From the NCBI RefSeq assembly GCF_001968815.1, contig NZ_MIEQ01000044.1:310001-374000 (forward strand): a stretch of 64,000 nt of DNA. Reading direction: 5' to 3'. Positions 18,589-27,294 of the stretch are shown here, in pieces. Position 1 is the stretch's first letter. Each line of letters begins with the position of its first letter. A program made the translations under genes and the position numbers. The stretch is from Motiliproteus sp. MSK22-1 (lineage in GTDB: Bacteria; Pseudomonadota; Gammaproteobacteria; Pseudomonadales; Balneatricaceae). The notes under the pieces are model-generated. The model made no database searches and was not told where the DNA came from. It saw only the letters and a program-made list of their open reading frames with translations.

Positions 18589-19758
18589 TTATCTGCTCTG
18601 GTCTGGCCAACGCCATGACGGCTGGTCCAGCATTCCCTGACCGATCACCTGTGTTTGACCGAGAGACTTTTCTAACGCCAGCGAATTGCATTGTTCGGCA
18701 CTCTCCAAGGCCGCAATAAGTCGGCTGGCATGCGAGACAACCCAAACCTGGGTAGATTCTGACGCCCGGATAATCAGTCTGGCGAGGGCTGGTAGCAAGT
18801 CTGGATGAAGACTTGTTTCAGGCTCGTTGAGGACCATCAGCGGTGGAGGTCGTGGTGTAAGCAGAGCAGCTACCCATAGCAGATAGCGCAATGTACCATC
18901 AGATAATTCAAACCCAGATAATGGCCTCAACAATCCTTCCTGATGCAGCTCCACAGTAAAGCGACTATCCTGCTGAACAGAAATCCCTAAACGGGCTCCC
19001 GGAAATGCATCTGAAATAGCATCATGCAGTGCTTCAGTGTCACCTATTTCTATAATGGTTTGCAGAGCTGCAGCCAAGTCCCGGCCATCATGGTGAAGCA
19101 CCGGAGTGCGAGTACCTAACTGAGGCAGCCGTGCCGGTGCTTCGGCATCTGTTCTGAAATGATCATAAAATCTCCAGCCTCGTATATCTTCTCTTAATGA
19201 AACGACCTCCGGTGTCCTCATGGGGTCTGCAACCTGACTGAACACACTGTCAAAACTGTTAGTATGCTGGCTGATAACATCCCAACTTCGACCTGAACGG
19301 GTTTTAATGACAGGCCCTTCCCTATCCAGCAACAAACTTGCCGGTCGATAGGCATTTCCGGCCCAAATACATTCCCTTTTAATTTCAGGATCCAAAGAAA
19401 AGACAGACTGGGATGGTTTAGGTAGCCCTAATGCAATGGAGTAGCCAAAATCATCATTAGAAAAACCCAGTCGTAATCGAGCGGCTTTTTGCCGTGGCCC
19501 GCCTTGTACAGGTACTTCGCCGCTACGCATCCTTTTTGAAAGCTTCTCTGGCCCTGCCCAAAATGTAGAATCAAGCCCTCCTTCTCGGGCCAGTGCATTA
19601 ACGACCCCTCCCTGAGCTGTTTCAGCAAGTAACCTTAACGCCCGATAGAGATTCGATTTTCCGCTGGCGTTGGACCCGGTAATCAGGTTCAAAGAACTCA
19701 ATGGAATGATCAAATTAAGCAGGGATCTATAGTTTCCAATAGCTAGTGTATTAATCAT
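18589..19758 (-). CDS. Stand-alone AAA ATPase of the RecF/SMC-like (AAA_21) type
   Basis: A 389-residue ATPase. Walker A is GSNASGKSN near residue 29. A signature-like stretch SGFELSDGTLRYLL lies near 280, Walker B is LMVLNEPETSLHPD near 305, and VVSHASRL follows at the position of the sensor/H-loop. This layout is that of ABC-type ATPases related to RecF and OLD nucleases, but there is no TOPRIM nuclease domain. Such genes occur alone in many proteobacteria with unknown function; links to DNA repair or defence are possible but unsupported here. ATG start with weak ribosome-binding site. Flanked on the upstream side by a 768-base AT-rich gap. Confidence 0.75.
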   Translation of the reverse strand: MINTLAIGNYRSLLNLIIPLSSLNLITGSNASGKSNLYRALRLLAETAQGGVVNALAREGGLDSTFWAGPEKLSKRMRSGEVPVQGGPRQKAARLRLGFSNDDFGYSIALGLPKPSQSVFSLDPEIKRECIWAGNAYRPASLLLDREGPVIKTRSGRSWDVISQHTNSFDSVFSQVADPMRTPEVVSLREDIRGWRFYDHFRTDAEAPARLPQLGTRTPVLHHDGRDLAAALQTIIEIGDTEALHDAISDAFPGARLGISVQQDSRFTVELHQEGLLRPLSGFELSDGTLRYLLWVAALLTPRPPPLMVLNEPETSLHPDLLPALARLIIRASESTQVWVVSHASRLIAALESAEQCNSLALEKSLGQTQVIGQGMLDQPSWRWPDQSR

Positions 19759-20526
19759 GCAGGGTGTGTCATCTAATTCCAGTCCAGGTCTTGAATATCT
19801 AATGCTACTTTAGAGACTTCATATTGGCTAGCGGAGAAAACTGGACTAACTCCCTTCAATCGGCATCTATCTGTCAGCTGTAGATATGCCCCCAAACGCA
19901 ATCCCAGGGAATCTACCAACAGGTCCCTTGGGCCTCAGTTCTCTCCATTTGGGCGCAGATATTGCTCTTACTAATTAACCCGTTATAAAAGCGGCAAAAT
20001 ATTACCGGCTACAACATCGTTGCCAAAGGTAGGATTGATGACGTAATTCAAACTCCGATCGGAGTGTTTTCACTACATAGCAAGTGCTGATACACGAGCA
20101 AGGCGTCTCCAGGAACGACTGATGACGCATTTAAGTTCGAGATATTTTTTATTGGGATCAAAAAGTGATTTTTAAATCAATTTTAAATCCCAGGGTTTTC
20201 TTTTGCCTTAATATTTATAAAAACATCTCAATTTAAGCGGCAACAAACTGTATCAGAAACGGCAACCTGAGGAATGAAATTGCCGCTGAAAATAAAATTC
20301 AGTTTGGCCGGTTTTTTATTACTTCAAAATTCTGATTCTAGAAATCAGTTGCCTTAAAACGAACCTTAAAAATAGTTTTTTAAAAAATCAGAAACAGAAT
20401 ATATAAAAAATTAATGCAACAAAAACAGGCTAAGGCCAACAACCAACAGGAGAGTTTTGTTAGATATTTATCGTTTTTGAGAAACCACCTTTTTAAGAAT
20501 GGAAAAACAGTAGAAGCGAGGATTCT
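19759..20526. other. Long AT-rich intergenic region with a 14-bp palindrome
   Basis: 768 bases between divergent genes without a credible coding frame. It holds a perfect palindrome ACTCCGATCGGAGT at 20052-20065 followed by GTTTT, which could be an operator or a short terminator. A second weak hairpin, with arms CTGAA/TTCAG around 20286-20302, leads into TTTTTT at 20312-20317. The part from 20140 to 20420 is strongly AT-rich. GCGAGGA just before 20527 is the ribosome-binding site of the next gene. Confidence 0.4.
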
Positions 20527-21681
20527 ATGATTATTGAAAGCAGCAATATTCAAATGAGTGCAGAGCACCAGAAATTTGAATTTAGAGAAGAAAGCAGCTC
20601 CCAACAAGGCTTTATGATGGAGTTTAGTGCCGCTCAGTTACAACTCAGCAGCTCCCAACTGAGAGTCAATGCCCAGAACATGACTCAACTATCATCCATG
20701 GGGGCTGCTTTCCAGCCCTTTTCTCAACAATCACAGCAAGCATTCCAGCCACTAACAGATCTCTTTCGCCTGATGCCTACAGAGATTGCTGATCGTTTTC
20801 AACTCGCCACTGCCGACTCGGCCCCCGTTGAACAATCCTCAGAAGATGCAGAAATATCCCTCAACAACAGTCGAGCCCGATTGTTTCAGGCACTTTTTGA
20901 AGCGCTGACCGGCCGTGCTAACAGGGTAGAAGCTGTCGAACCGGAGGTAGATCCGGTAACCCCGTCAGAATACTCAGATGCAGACCCGATCATAGGTTCT
21001 GTTATCGGGCAACAGCGTATGATAGAGGTCGATGTAACTGTTACAGAGTATTATCAGGAATCAGAATGCACCTCTTTCTCTGCCTGCGGCGTCGTACAAA
21101 CCACTGACGGAGAGTCAATCGATTTGAACCTGAATCTGGAAATGTCTCGAAGCTACGAATCAACGTTGGAATATCAACGCAAAGAACAGGTAGTCTTCAC
21201 AGATCCCTTGGTTATTAACTTTAATGGCACTGCGGCGGAACTGACCGATGAGAAATACGAGTTTGATCTGGATGTCGACGGTGAGACGGAGTGGATAAGC
21301 TTTCTTGACGAGAACAGTGGAATGCTGGCCTTAGATAAAAACGAAGATGGAATCATTAATGATGGCTCCGAGCTTTTCGGCGCAATCAGCGGTGACGGCT
21401 TTGCCGACCTTGCGCAATACGACGAAGACAATAATGGCTTTATTGACGAAGCAGATAGCGTGTTTGCAGATCTGAAGATCTGGAGTAAGCACGAAGGAGA
21501 GGATCAATTAAGCTCATTGTTGGATCGTAATGTTGGCGCTATTTACCTCGGTTCCACCAACACGCCTTTTGAACTCAAAAATGAAGAGAATGAAACTCAG
21601 GGGCGCATTCGTCAGAGTGGTGTCTACCTTGATGAAAATGGAGGGAGCGGCACTGTTCAGCAGATCGATATGGTCGTATAA
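20527..21681 (+). CDS. Uncharacterised protein with EF-hand-like calcium loops
   Basis: A 384-residue acidic protein without a signal peptide. The N-terminal third is rich in Ser, Gln and Met. The C-terminal part has two calcium-loop-like sequences, DKNEDGIINDGSELFG (about residue 277) and DEDNNGFIDEADSVF (about 300), then DLKIW and a beta-rich end. This resembles a group of gammaproteobacterial proteins annotated only as hypothetical or VCBS/EF-hand containing. ATG start with GCGAGGA. It is followed by a good terminator and is a single-gene unit. A role in calcium-dependent surface or secretion functions is conceivable, but nothing here shows it. Confidence 0.65.
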   Translation: MIIESSNIQMSAEHQKFEFREESSSQQGFMMEFSAAQLQLSSSQLRVNAQNMTQLSSMGAAFQPFSQQSQQAFQPLTDLFRLMPTEIADRFQLATADSAPVEQSSEDAEISLNNSRARLFQALFEALTGRANRVEAVEPEVDPVTPSEYSDADPIIGSVIGQQRMIEVDVTVTEYYQESECTSFSACGVVQTTDGESIDLNLNLEMSRSYESTLEYQRKEQVVFTDPLVINFNGTAAELTDEKYEFDLDVDGETEWISFLDENSGMLALDKNEDGIINDGSELFGAISGDGFADLAQYDEDNNGFIDEADSVFADLKIWSKHEGEDQLSSLLDRNVGAIYLGSTNTPFELKNEENETQGRIRQSGVYLDENGGSGTVQQIDMVV

Positions 21682-21742
21682 CTGTATCGAAATATATTCT
21701 GCTTCCGGAGATTTACTATTCTGATGATCTACTGTTGAGTCT

Positions 21743-21768
21743 GCCCGGCGTGTGAAGTTCCGGGCTTT
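21743..21768 (+). terminator. Terminator after the EF-hand-like gene
   Basis: GCCCGG (21743-21748) pairs with CCGGGC (21760-21765) around an 11-base loop, followed by TTTCT. It lies 62 bases past the stop codon at 21681. Confidence 0.6.
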
Positions 21769-21811
21769 CTCTGAGAATAGCAGCCATACATAAAAGTCAC
21801 TCTCTGATTTA

Positions 21812-22201
21812 TTACCAGCTTACGACCTCCCAACCAGATGGGGAGACCCCTGTGCTGGTCAGCAAATATCGCTTTTCGGGTTTTAGATGACTGTATAATC
21901 GGGTCAAATTGACTTCTGAAAAACGACCAAAAGCGGTTCGAAAAATATGATCCTTGGATGGCAGCTGGTCCAGATCTCCCAACAGCGCTTTATCTGTACC
22001 GATAACAATATTCCTATAACGGGTATTGGCTTCAAAATTATCAATCCAATCCCGCATACTATTAAAATTAGGTTTCATTGAAAACGACGTATCCACAACA
22101 ACCAGAATGTCAGCCTGGTTAGTCTGCAAGTACCAATGAGTGCCCCCCCAGGCAGAAAGCTGGAGCAGCAAAAACAACGCAAATACCTTAATGACCTTCA
22201 T
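21812..22201 (-). CDS. Small exported protein with a truncated VWA-like domain
   Basis: A 129-residue protein with an N-terminal signal peptide or anchor (about 1-20). The core VVVDTSFSM (about residues 34-42) has the DxSxS metal-binding motif of von Willebrand A domains, followed by a helix and IVIGTDKALLGDL. The usual VWA fold needs about 180 residues, so this is either a minimal or a truncated version. It follows the larger VWA lipoprotein gene by 63 bases on the same strand and is probably the last gene of that operon. Confidence 0.6.
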   Translation of the reverse strand: MKVIKVFALFLLLQLSAWGGTHWYLQTNQADILVVVDTSFSMKPNFNSMRDWIDNFEANTRYRNIVIGTDKALLGDLDQLPSKDHIFRTAFGRFSEVNLTRLYSHLKPEKRYLLTSTGVSPSGWEVVSW

Positions 22202-22264
22202 ATAAGCCCTTAGCTGCTTTTATAAACAAGCCCTTAGCCGTTTTTAATCAACAGCCCCTTAAAG

Positions 22265-23941
22265 TTACATTTCTGCATTCAGCAAATTACCGATACGATA
22301 AGAGGCAGATTCAGAGCTGGATTCAATATATGCTGCCTCAACCAAACCTGCCATCTGCTTTAAATGATCCGATTTCAGTTCGTAAGCAATGGTATGGATA
22401 GGAATACCTGTCCACTCCAGCACACTGCTCACCTCCTCAAAAGAGAGGCCTTTATTGGTTTCACCATCGCTCAATACAAAAATAACCAACTTATGATCGG
22501 GATGAGTTTTAGCAAACTGGGTTAGCTCATTGGCAGCAACCAGAACTCCGTCATTGGTTGCTGTTCCTCCTCCGACTGACAAATTCTTAACAGCCCCGAT
22601 GAACAAAGCCTTCTGCTGAAGATTAAAAGGCCGTATAGAAAGATCCACGTTAACACTCTCACTATAGGTCACCAAACCAATGGAGTTGCCGGAACTAATC
22701 AGGTCCGATGATTCAATCAATGCCTTTTTCAGGTTTTTGATCCGCGTACCATCCATTGAGCCTGAGACATCCGCTACAAAAACTGCTGCTACCGGCTTAC
22801 CGCCGGATTTTTTGTCTTTCCACAGCTTCTGAGCATTAAGGATTACCGAACCATTATCAATATCGTAGCTGCTCTTATAATTGGGTTGCTGAGCAAATCC
22901 ATACTGTTTAATTGAAGCCTGATTATCCTTTACAAATTTAGCAAAAAGCTTAAGAACTTCCCGCTCAGCCTCATCCGCTTCAGCGGTGGCATACAACGGG
23001 CTGTCATGGCGCACACCAAATGGAATAAACTGATAGTCTCCCATACCGGTTACATTAACCCAGGACTGATGCTCCATGACCAGGGCATCCAGTACACCAC
23101 TCCCGACGGCGGCATCTCTCATCTGCAGAGTATTTTGTGCAACAAAAGGCACTCCCAGCTGAAAGGCTTCAAATGCGCTGGCAACATCAGGCGATAGCAG
23201 CTGCGACTCATCCCCCCCTGCGAAAGAATCAAGAATCATCAGCAAAAAGTTGAGGCCTGTACTGGATTGGTAAGGGTTAGTGTAGCCCATCGCGAAAGTG
23301 CCACTGGTAACTTCAGTGAGCAGTTTCTGAACATCCAGAGCCCCATTACTGGTTACCATATCTGTTTTTGACTTACGTACCACTATACCGGCGGTATTCG
23401 GTGCAGTTACCTCAGCGATAGTGGTCAGCTCTATTCCCTGAGCACTGAGCATTTTGCCCCATAGAAAATTAGAAGGGGAATAGGCATCAGGTACATTCTG
23501 GTGAGCCAGGATAAACTGGGCACCCAACCCAGAAGCTATTTTTCGTATTCCTACCATGGCCTGCTTGCCATTGCTGATAGTAATGTTCTGGCGGTTAAAC
23601 CGATCAGCCATAGCGATATAAAATCCATCCCGGTCTTTGCCCGCTTTTTCGGATGAAGTAAAAATTTCTACTGCTTCGACAGAACTGCTATCCCTGGCGG
23701 CCAAACTCATGGGATACTCTTTGATATCAGGTAGCATTGACAACAGGTTGGTTCTGGAGAGCTGGATATTGGCCCGGAACTGATTCTCTTTACGCGTTGG
23801 CAGAATCTGTTCATCCACCAACTTCTCAAGGCGCGCTTTAGCATCTTTTTCATTATCTATGCTGCCAGTGTCACAGCCAGAGATTAAAAGCCCGGCCAGC
23901 AAAACCACGGCTCCCACAAATCCAACGTTGTGTTTCTTCAT
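22265..23941 (-). CDS. Lipoprotein with substrate-binding-like and VWA domains
   Basis: A 558-residue envelope lipoprotein. The signal sequence ends in the lipobox LISGC (Cys about residue 23). Residues of about 70-370 resemble a periplasmic binding protein (FYIAMADRFNRQNITI, then GYTNPYQSSTGLNFLLMILDSF). The C-terminal 200 residues are a VWA domain with a complete MIDAS: DVSGSM, GGGTATNDG and LSDGETN. The ATG at 23941 is preferred over an upstream ATG because AAGGAGA lies 7 bases before it. It is the second gene of a leftward unit after the XpaC-like gene. Similar SBP-VWA proteins are found next to telA and xpaC homologues elsewhere; their ligand is unknown. Confidence 0.75.
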   Translation of the reverse strand: MKKHNVGFVGAVVLLAGLLISGCDTGSIDNEKDAKARLEKLVDEQILPTRKENQFRANIQLSRTNLLSMLPDIKEYPMSLAARDSSSVEAVEIFTSSEKAGKDRDGFYIAMADRFNRQNITISNGKQAMVGIRKIASGLGAQFILAHQNVPDAYSPSNFLWGKMLSAQGIELTTIAEVTAPNTAGIVVRKSKTDMVTSNGALDVQKLLTEVTSGTFAMGYTNPYQSSTGLNFLLMILDSFAGGDESQLLSPDVASAFEAFQLGVPFVAQNTLQMRDAAVGSGVLDALVMEHQSWVNVTGMGDYQFIPFGVRHDSPLYATAEADEAEREVLKLFAKFVKDNQASIKQYGFAQQPNYKSSYDIDNGSVILNAQKLWKDKKSGGKPVAAVFVADVSGSMDGTRIKNLKKALIESSDLISSGNSIGLVTYSESVNVDLSIRPFNLQQKALFIGAVKNLSVGGGTATNDGVLVAANELTQFAKTHPDHKLVIFVLSDGETNKGLSFEEVSSVLEWTGIPIHTIAYELKSDHLKQMAGLVEAAYIESSSESASYRIGNLLNAEM

Positions 23942-24004
23942 TGCCATCTCTCCTTGAGATTTCCTAAACACTGATTTTCCAGAGATTGGTATTCTTTTTA
24001 CAGA

Positions 24005-24721
24005 CTAATTAGCGCTATATTGCTTCGCCCGCCCAGCCAGTTGACGCAGTCGCGCCAAGGCCTCAGTACGTTCAAATTCATCCAGCTCCTGGATGTTAGC
24101 CACCTCCACAGAGGTTTCAGCTAAAGCAGTCAGGAGCGCCCTGTTATCCTGTGTTAATTCCTCAAGTCGGGCTTTTTGATCCGATGCCAGATCAAGTCGC
24201 CGTTGCAATTGATTCTGGCCATCAGCACCTGTCACCGCTTTAGAATCTTGCGTATCAGACTTATCAATACTGGCAACACTGCGGGCAACCGCAACCATAT
24301 CTGAAAGGTTTTGCATGACGAGCAGTTGCACCCGGCGAGCCACATCCATATAGCTGCTGGAAGTAATCTGGGAATCCCTGAAACGATTGGCAATCACTTC
24401 ATGAAAGTCATTAAGCATCTCCGTCAGGCGACTCGCCTGTTTTGCAGCTTCCGCTACCCCCAGGTTATCCAACTGCTGGGACAGCTCAGCCAAACGCCCC
24501 AACATCTCCTGATGTTGCAACAATTCTTTCTTCCGCAACAGCCGAGCCTTATCATCCCGTAAATAACCAAATAACCGATAGGCAATTGGTACTGTAGCCA
24601 GGGCCAGAATACTCACCCCCAGATACCCAGCCAGCCAAACGGGACCTACCTGAAACCACCAGCCGTACCCAACCACAAGTAACGCCGACAGCACTGCGGC
24701 CACAGTGATCTGGGATTTCAC
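24005..24721 (-). CDS. XpaC-like membrane protein
   Basis: A 238-residue protein with two N-terminal membrane segments (about 4-22 and 28-50). A basic turn (RDDKARLLRKKEL) and a long mostly helical cytoplasmic part of about 170 residues follow. This layout and the neighbours resemble XpaC, which is encoded next to the TelA homologue yaaN in Bacillus. The function of XpaC is not established despite its old name linked to indolyl-phosphate hydrolysis. The gene starts the leftward unit together with the VWA genes, while the telA-like gene runs the other way about 750 bases upstream. Confidence 0.55.
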   Translation of the reverse strand: MKSQITVAAVLSALLVVGYGWWFQVGPVWLAGYLGVSILALATVPIAYRLFGYLRDDKARLLRKKELLQHQEMLGRLAELSQQLDNLGVAEAAKQASRLTEMLNDFHEVIANRFRDSQITSSSYMDVARRVQLLVMQNLSDMVAVARSVASIDKSDTQDSKAVTGADGQNQLQRRLDLASDQKARLEELTQDNRALLTALAETSVEVANIQELDEFERTEALARLRQLAGRAKQYSAN

Positions 24722-24811
24722 AAAAACACCTCCTTACGGGCCTGAATCAGAGTTTTAGTACAAGCCTTTTGCTTGTTGTCGAAAGTTTCCCGCCCTCATA
24801 TCGGTAGCCCT

Positions 24812-25138
24812 TTAACAACTACCGCTATCATCTGTTCTGTTGTCAGTTTTTCTTTGATTAGCACGGTTTTTATCAAGCGTTTGCTGATAAATGGCTCTTG
24901 CTCGATTCATCGTATGCTGATCAATGCCTAAAACCCAGTATAAGATCAGCAACAGTGTACCTTTAAAATTCCCCCGGTAAATCTTTGACTTCAGATTACC
25001 CGGACTCTGCTCGATCCCATACTGGTTCTGCAACTCGGCACTTAAGCGCTTATAATCCCAGCCCAGCTCCTTCATCCTGCCTACGATAAAGGTAGATAGT
25101 ATTCGCTGTAACTCTGGATCATTAAGAAACTGTGACAT
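24812..25138 (-). CDS. Small DUF6471-like protein
   Basis: A 108-residue protein. Residues of about 18-72 (MKELGWDYKRLSAEL, then GNLKSKIYRGNFKGTLLL) read like the DUF6471 family, which has a helix-turn-helix-like core and is often found beside regulatory or mobile genes. ATG start. It lies divergent from the telA-like gene and 90 bases upstream of the XpaC-like gene, so it could be the local regulator; this is inference from position only. Confidence 0.55.
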   Translation of the reverse strand: MSQFLNDPELQRILSTFIVGRMKELGWDYKRLSAELQNQYGIEQSPGNLKSKIYRGNFKGTLLLILYWVLGIDQHTMNRARAIYQQTLDKNRANQRKTDNRTDDSGSC

Positions 25139-25478
25139 ATTTGTTTCTCAGATAGGATACTGCTTCTACTCTATGGGCAACGTCAATACGAATCAAGAAT
25201 ACTCATGATGCAAATCAGCACTAAAGATGGCTAATCATCCACTATCTTAGCTTATATGCGGTTATGTGCTTGAAAGATGTAACCAGCCCCTCTATATTTT
25301 CAGGTTAATCAGATGCTCTCAGACAGACGTTAACTTTATTGATAAACAGCTTTATTGAACATCAGCGTACCGAACATCGGGTATTAAAAACCGGATTTTA
25401 AACAGCCGCCTGACAGACAGCAGTTGAAGCAACTCTCTTAAATGCAGCTATTTAGACAAGTATCGGCCAGGAGTGACC
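25139..25478. promoter_or_regulatory. Divergent control region of the TelA-like module
   Basis: 340 bases between the DUF6471-like gene and the telA-like gene. There is no significant frame. CTTTATTGA occurs twice about 19 bases apart (near 25335 and 25350), and CCAGGAG just before 25479 is the ribosome-binding site of the telA-like gene. No clear operator palindrome. Confidence 0.3.
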
Positions 25479-26636
25479 ATGACATCTCAAATAGAATTGC
25501 AGACAGTTTCTACGCTGTCTTCGTTAGAAGTGGCCGATCAAGTCGGTACATTGGCACCAGAAAAAGTAGCGGATGCGACCCCATCAGAGGCGGTAAAAGC
25601 CAAAGTTACCGAATTATTAGAACGTCTGCGCAGTATTGGAGACAGGGATATTGAGGCCCGTAACCAGTTCAGCAATGATATAAAGAAGTTCGGTACAGCA
25701 GTACGCCGACAGGTCGCATCGCAGAGTGACCTTCTCAACGCGCCGGTCAACCAGATAATGGATGATTCCAGCGATAATGGTACGGTCGCCAAAAACCTGC
25801 TGGAACTTCGTCGTCAGGTCGAAAAAGTTAACCCCAATAAATTTGATTTTACCGAAAGCTGGCTGCGACGTATGCTGTCAAAAATCCCCGGCGTTGGAAC
25901 AAGGCTGGAATCCTGGTGGTCCGAATACCAGTCTGTTGGCACGGTTATCAATGATATTCTGGAAAGTCTTGAAAAGGGCAAGAATGTCCTTGAAAAAGAT
26001 AATGTGACCTTAAAAGCTGACCGTGATCAGATGATTCAACACACCTACTCTCTTCAGGATCAACTGCAGATCGCAATGCTGGTGGATAAGGAGTTAGTCC
26101 CCTGGATTGAAACGCTGGAACCCGCTCAGAAAAACTACATTGAAGAAGAAGTTCTCTACTACTTACGACAGGAAATCAGCGACATGCAGCTCAGTCTGGG
26201 AGCTGCTAATCAGTCCATCCTGGTATCGGATATCATTCGTCGAGGTAACGAAGAACTGGTGCGTTCAACAGATCGCACCTTAAACGTCAGTGCCAAAGCG
26301 CTGGCAACAGCAGCCGCATTAGAAGTTGCGTTAAGTCATCAGAAGAAGCAATTGGAAGCCGTTCAGGCCACCACCGAGATGACCGCGGAGTTGATGAAAG
26401 GCACCGCCAGGAAAGCCAAAGAGCAAGGTATTGCTGTGATCCAGCAAGCCAATGACAGCTCCCAGATGATCGAAGCCTTAAAGACCAGTTTTTCAGATGT
26501 TATCGAAGCCATGGAAAGCCTGTCGACCTATAAGAAGGCAGCGCTTCCGGTGATGCAGCAAAACATCAACACCCTGCAAGAACTCAATACCCAGATGAAA
26601 ACCCATGTAGATAGGGTAGTAGAGAGCGAACGCTAA
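25479..26636 (+). CDS. TelA/KlaA-family toxic anion resistance protein
   Basis: A 385-residue soluble, mostly helical protein of the TelA family (toxic anion resistance, YaaN/KlaA-like). Features seen are the central FTESWLRRMLSKIPGVG (about residue 127), a long coiled-coil middle part, and the C-terminal VIQQANDSSQMIEALKTSF with the typical family ending of alternating helices. The real mechanism is unknown; members are tied to tellurite, nisin and membrane stress tolerance. ATG at 25479 chosen because CCAGGAG ends 5 bases before it. It is followed by two perfect 18-base repeats. Confidence 0.85.
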   Translation: MTSQIELQTVSTLSSLEVADQVGTLAPEKVADATPSEAVKAKVTELLERLRSIGDRDIEARNQFSNDIKKFGTAVRRQVASQSDLLNAPVNQIMDDSSDNGTVAKNLLELRRQVEKVNPNKFDFTESWLRRMLSKIPGVGTRLESWWSEYQSVGTVINDILESLEKGKNVLEKDNVTLKADRDQMIQHTYSLQDQLQIAMLVDKELVPWIETLEPAQKNYIEEEVLYYLRQEISDMQLSLGAANQSILVSDIIRRGNEELVRSTDRTLNVSAKALATAAALEVALSHQKKQLEAVQATTEMTAELMKGTARKAKEQGIAVIQQANDSSQMIEALKTSFSDVIEAMESLSTYKKAALPVMQQNINTLQELNTQMKTHVDRVVESER

Positions 26637-26640
26637 ATAC

Positions 26641-26676
26641 TTTGTCCGGTTAACTTAATTTGTCCGGTTAACTTAA
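26641..26676. repeat. Two perfect tandem 18-base repeats
   Basis: TTTGTCCGGTTAACTTAA occurs at 26641-26658 and again at 26659-26676 with no mismatch and no spacer. Each unit contains the palindrome GTTAAC. It lies directly after the telA-like stop codon. Confidence 0.85.
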
Positions 26677-26688
26677 GAAGAAGTAATC

Positions 26689-26760
26689 CAGATCTGACAG
26701 TGACAGGTTCGACTCTGTAAGTGGGGACGCAGATAAAACCTTATATAGCTGTCAGATCTG
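26689..26760. repeat. Perfect 12-bp inverted repeat before the small kinase gene
   Basis: CAGATCTGACAG (26689-26700) and its exact reverse complement CTGTCAGATCTG (26749-26760) flank 48 bases. Each arm also contains the palindrome CAGATCTG. The right arm ends 17 bases before the start codon at 26778. It may be a regulatory stem or a paired operator. Confidence 0.7.
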
Positions 26761-26777
26761 TCCGCCCAGGAAACAAC

Positions 26778-27272
26778 ATGTCAAAGCTGTTTATTATTGC
26801 AGGCAATACCGGCGCTGGAAAAACCACCTATGCGGCCAAGCTCGCGCAGCAGGAAAATGCCTATGTTTTCTCTGGAGACGAGTGGATGAAGAATCTTTTC
26901 ATTATGGACCTTCCTGACCCGCCGTCATACGAGTGGGCACTCGAGCGAACAGAACGCATTGAAACCCAGATTCTGAACGAGTCTTTGAAACTTTTAGATA
27001 GAAAAATTAATGTTGTTCTGGATATCGGTTTTTTTGCAAAGTCCCAAAGAGAGCGTGTACGAAACTTTTACTATCGGCATGGACTGGATGCAATCACCCA
27101 CTATCTGGATGTCGATAAGGAGACCCGGTGGGTTCGAGTAGATGAAAGAAATACACAACAGAACGAAAACTATCAGTTCCAAGTAACCAGAGAAACTTTC
27201 GAGTTCTGTGAAACCATCTTTGAGCCTGTCAAAACCGATGAAAAGAATACGATCATCGTCACTTCTTCCTGA
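26778..27272 (+). CDS. P-loop kinase of the zeta-toxin/AAA_33 type
   Basis: A 164-residue P-loop protein with Walker A GNTGAGKTTYAAKLA at about residues 8-22. FSGDEWMKNLF follows (an acidic residue in the substrate-side position), then DIGFFAKSQRERVRNFY and an RVDERN lid-like arginine segment. The size and order fit small nucleotide or sugar kinases related to zeta toxin and polynucleotide kinase. No antitoxin-like gene adjoins it, so a toxin role is not supported. ATG at 26778 with CAGGA upstream. The substrate is unknown. Confidence 0.65.
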   Translation: MSKLFIIAGNTGAGKTTYAAKLAQQENAYVFSGDEWMKNLFIMDLPDPPSYEWALERTERIETQILNESLKLLDRKINVVLDIGFFAKSQRERVRNFYYRHGLDAITHYLDVDKETRWVRVDERNTQQNENYQFQVTRETFEFCETIFEPVKTDEKNTIIVTSS

Positions 27273-27294
27273 AGTCAGATAGAAGGCCCTCACT

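Noticed and set aside
18589-19758. OLD-family or Gabija-type defence ATPase
   Set aside because: No TOPRIM nuclease domain and no partner helicase gene adjoin; only the ATPase part is present.
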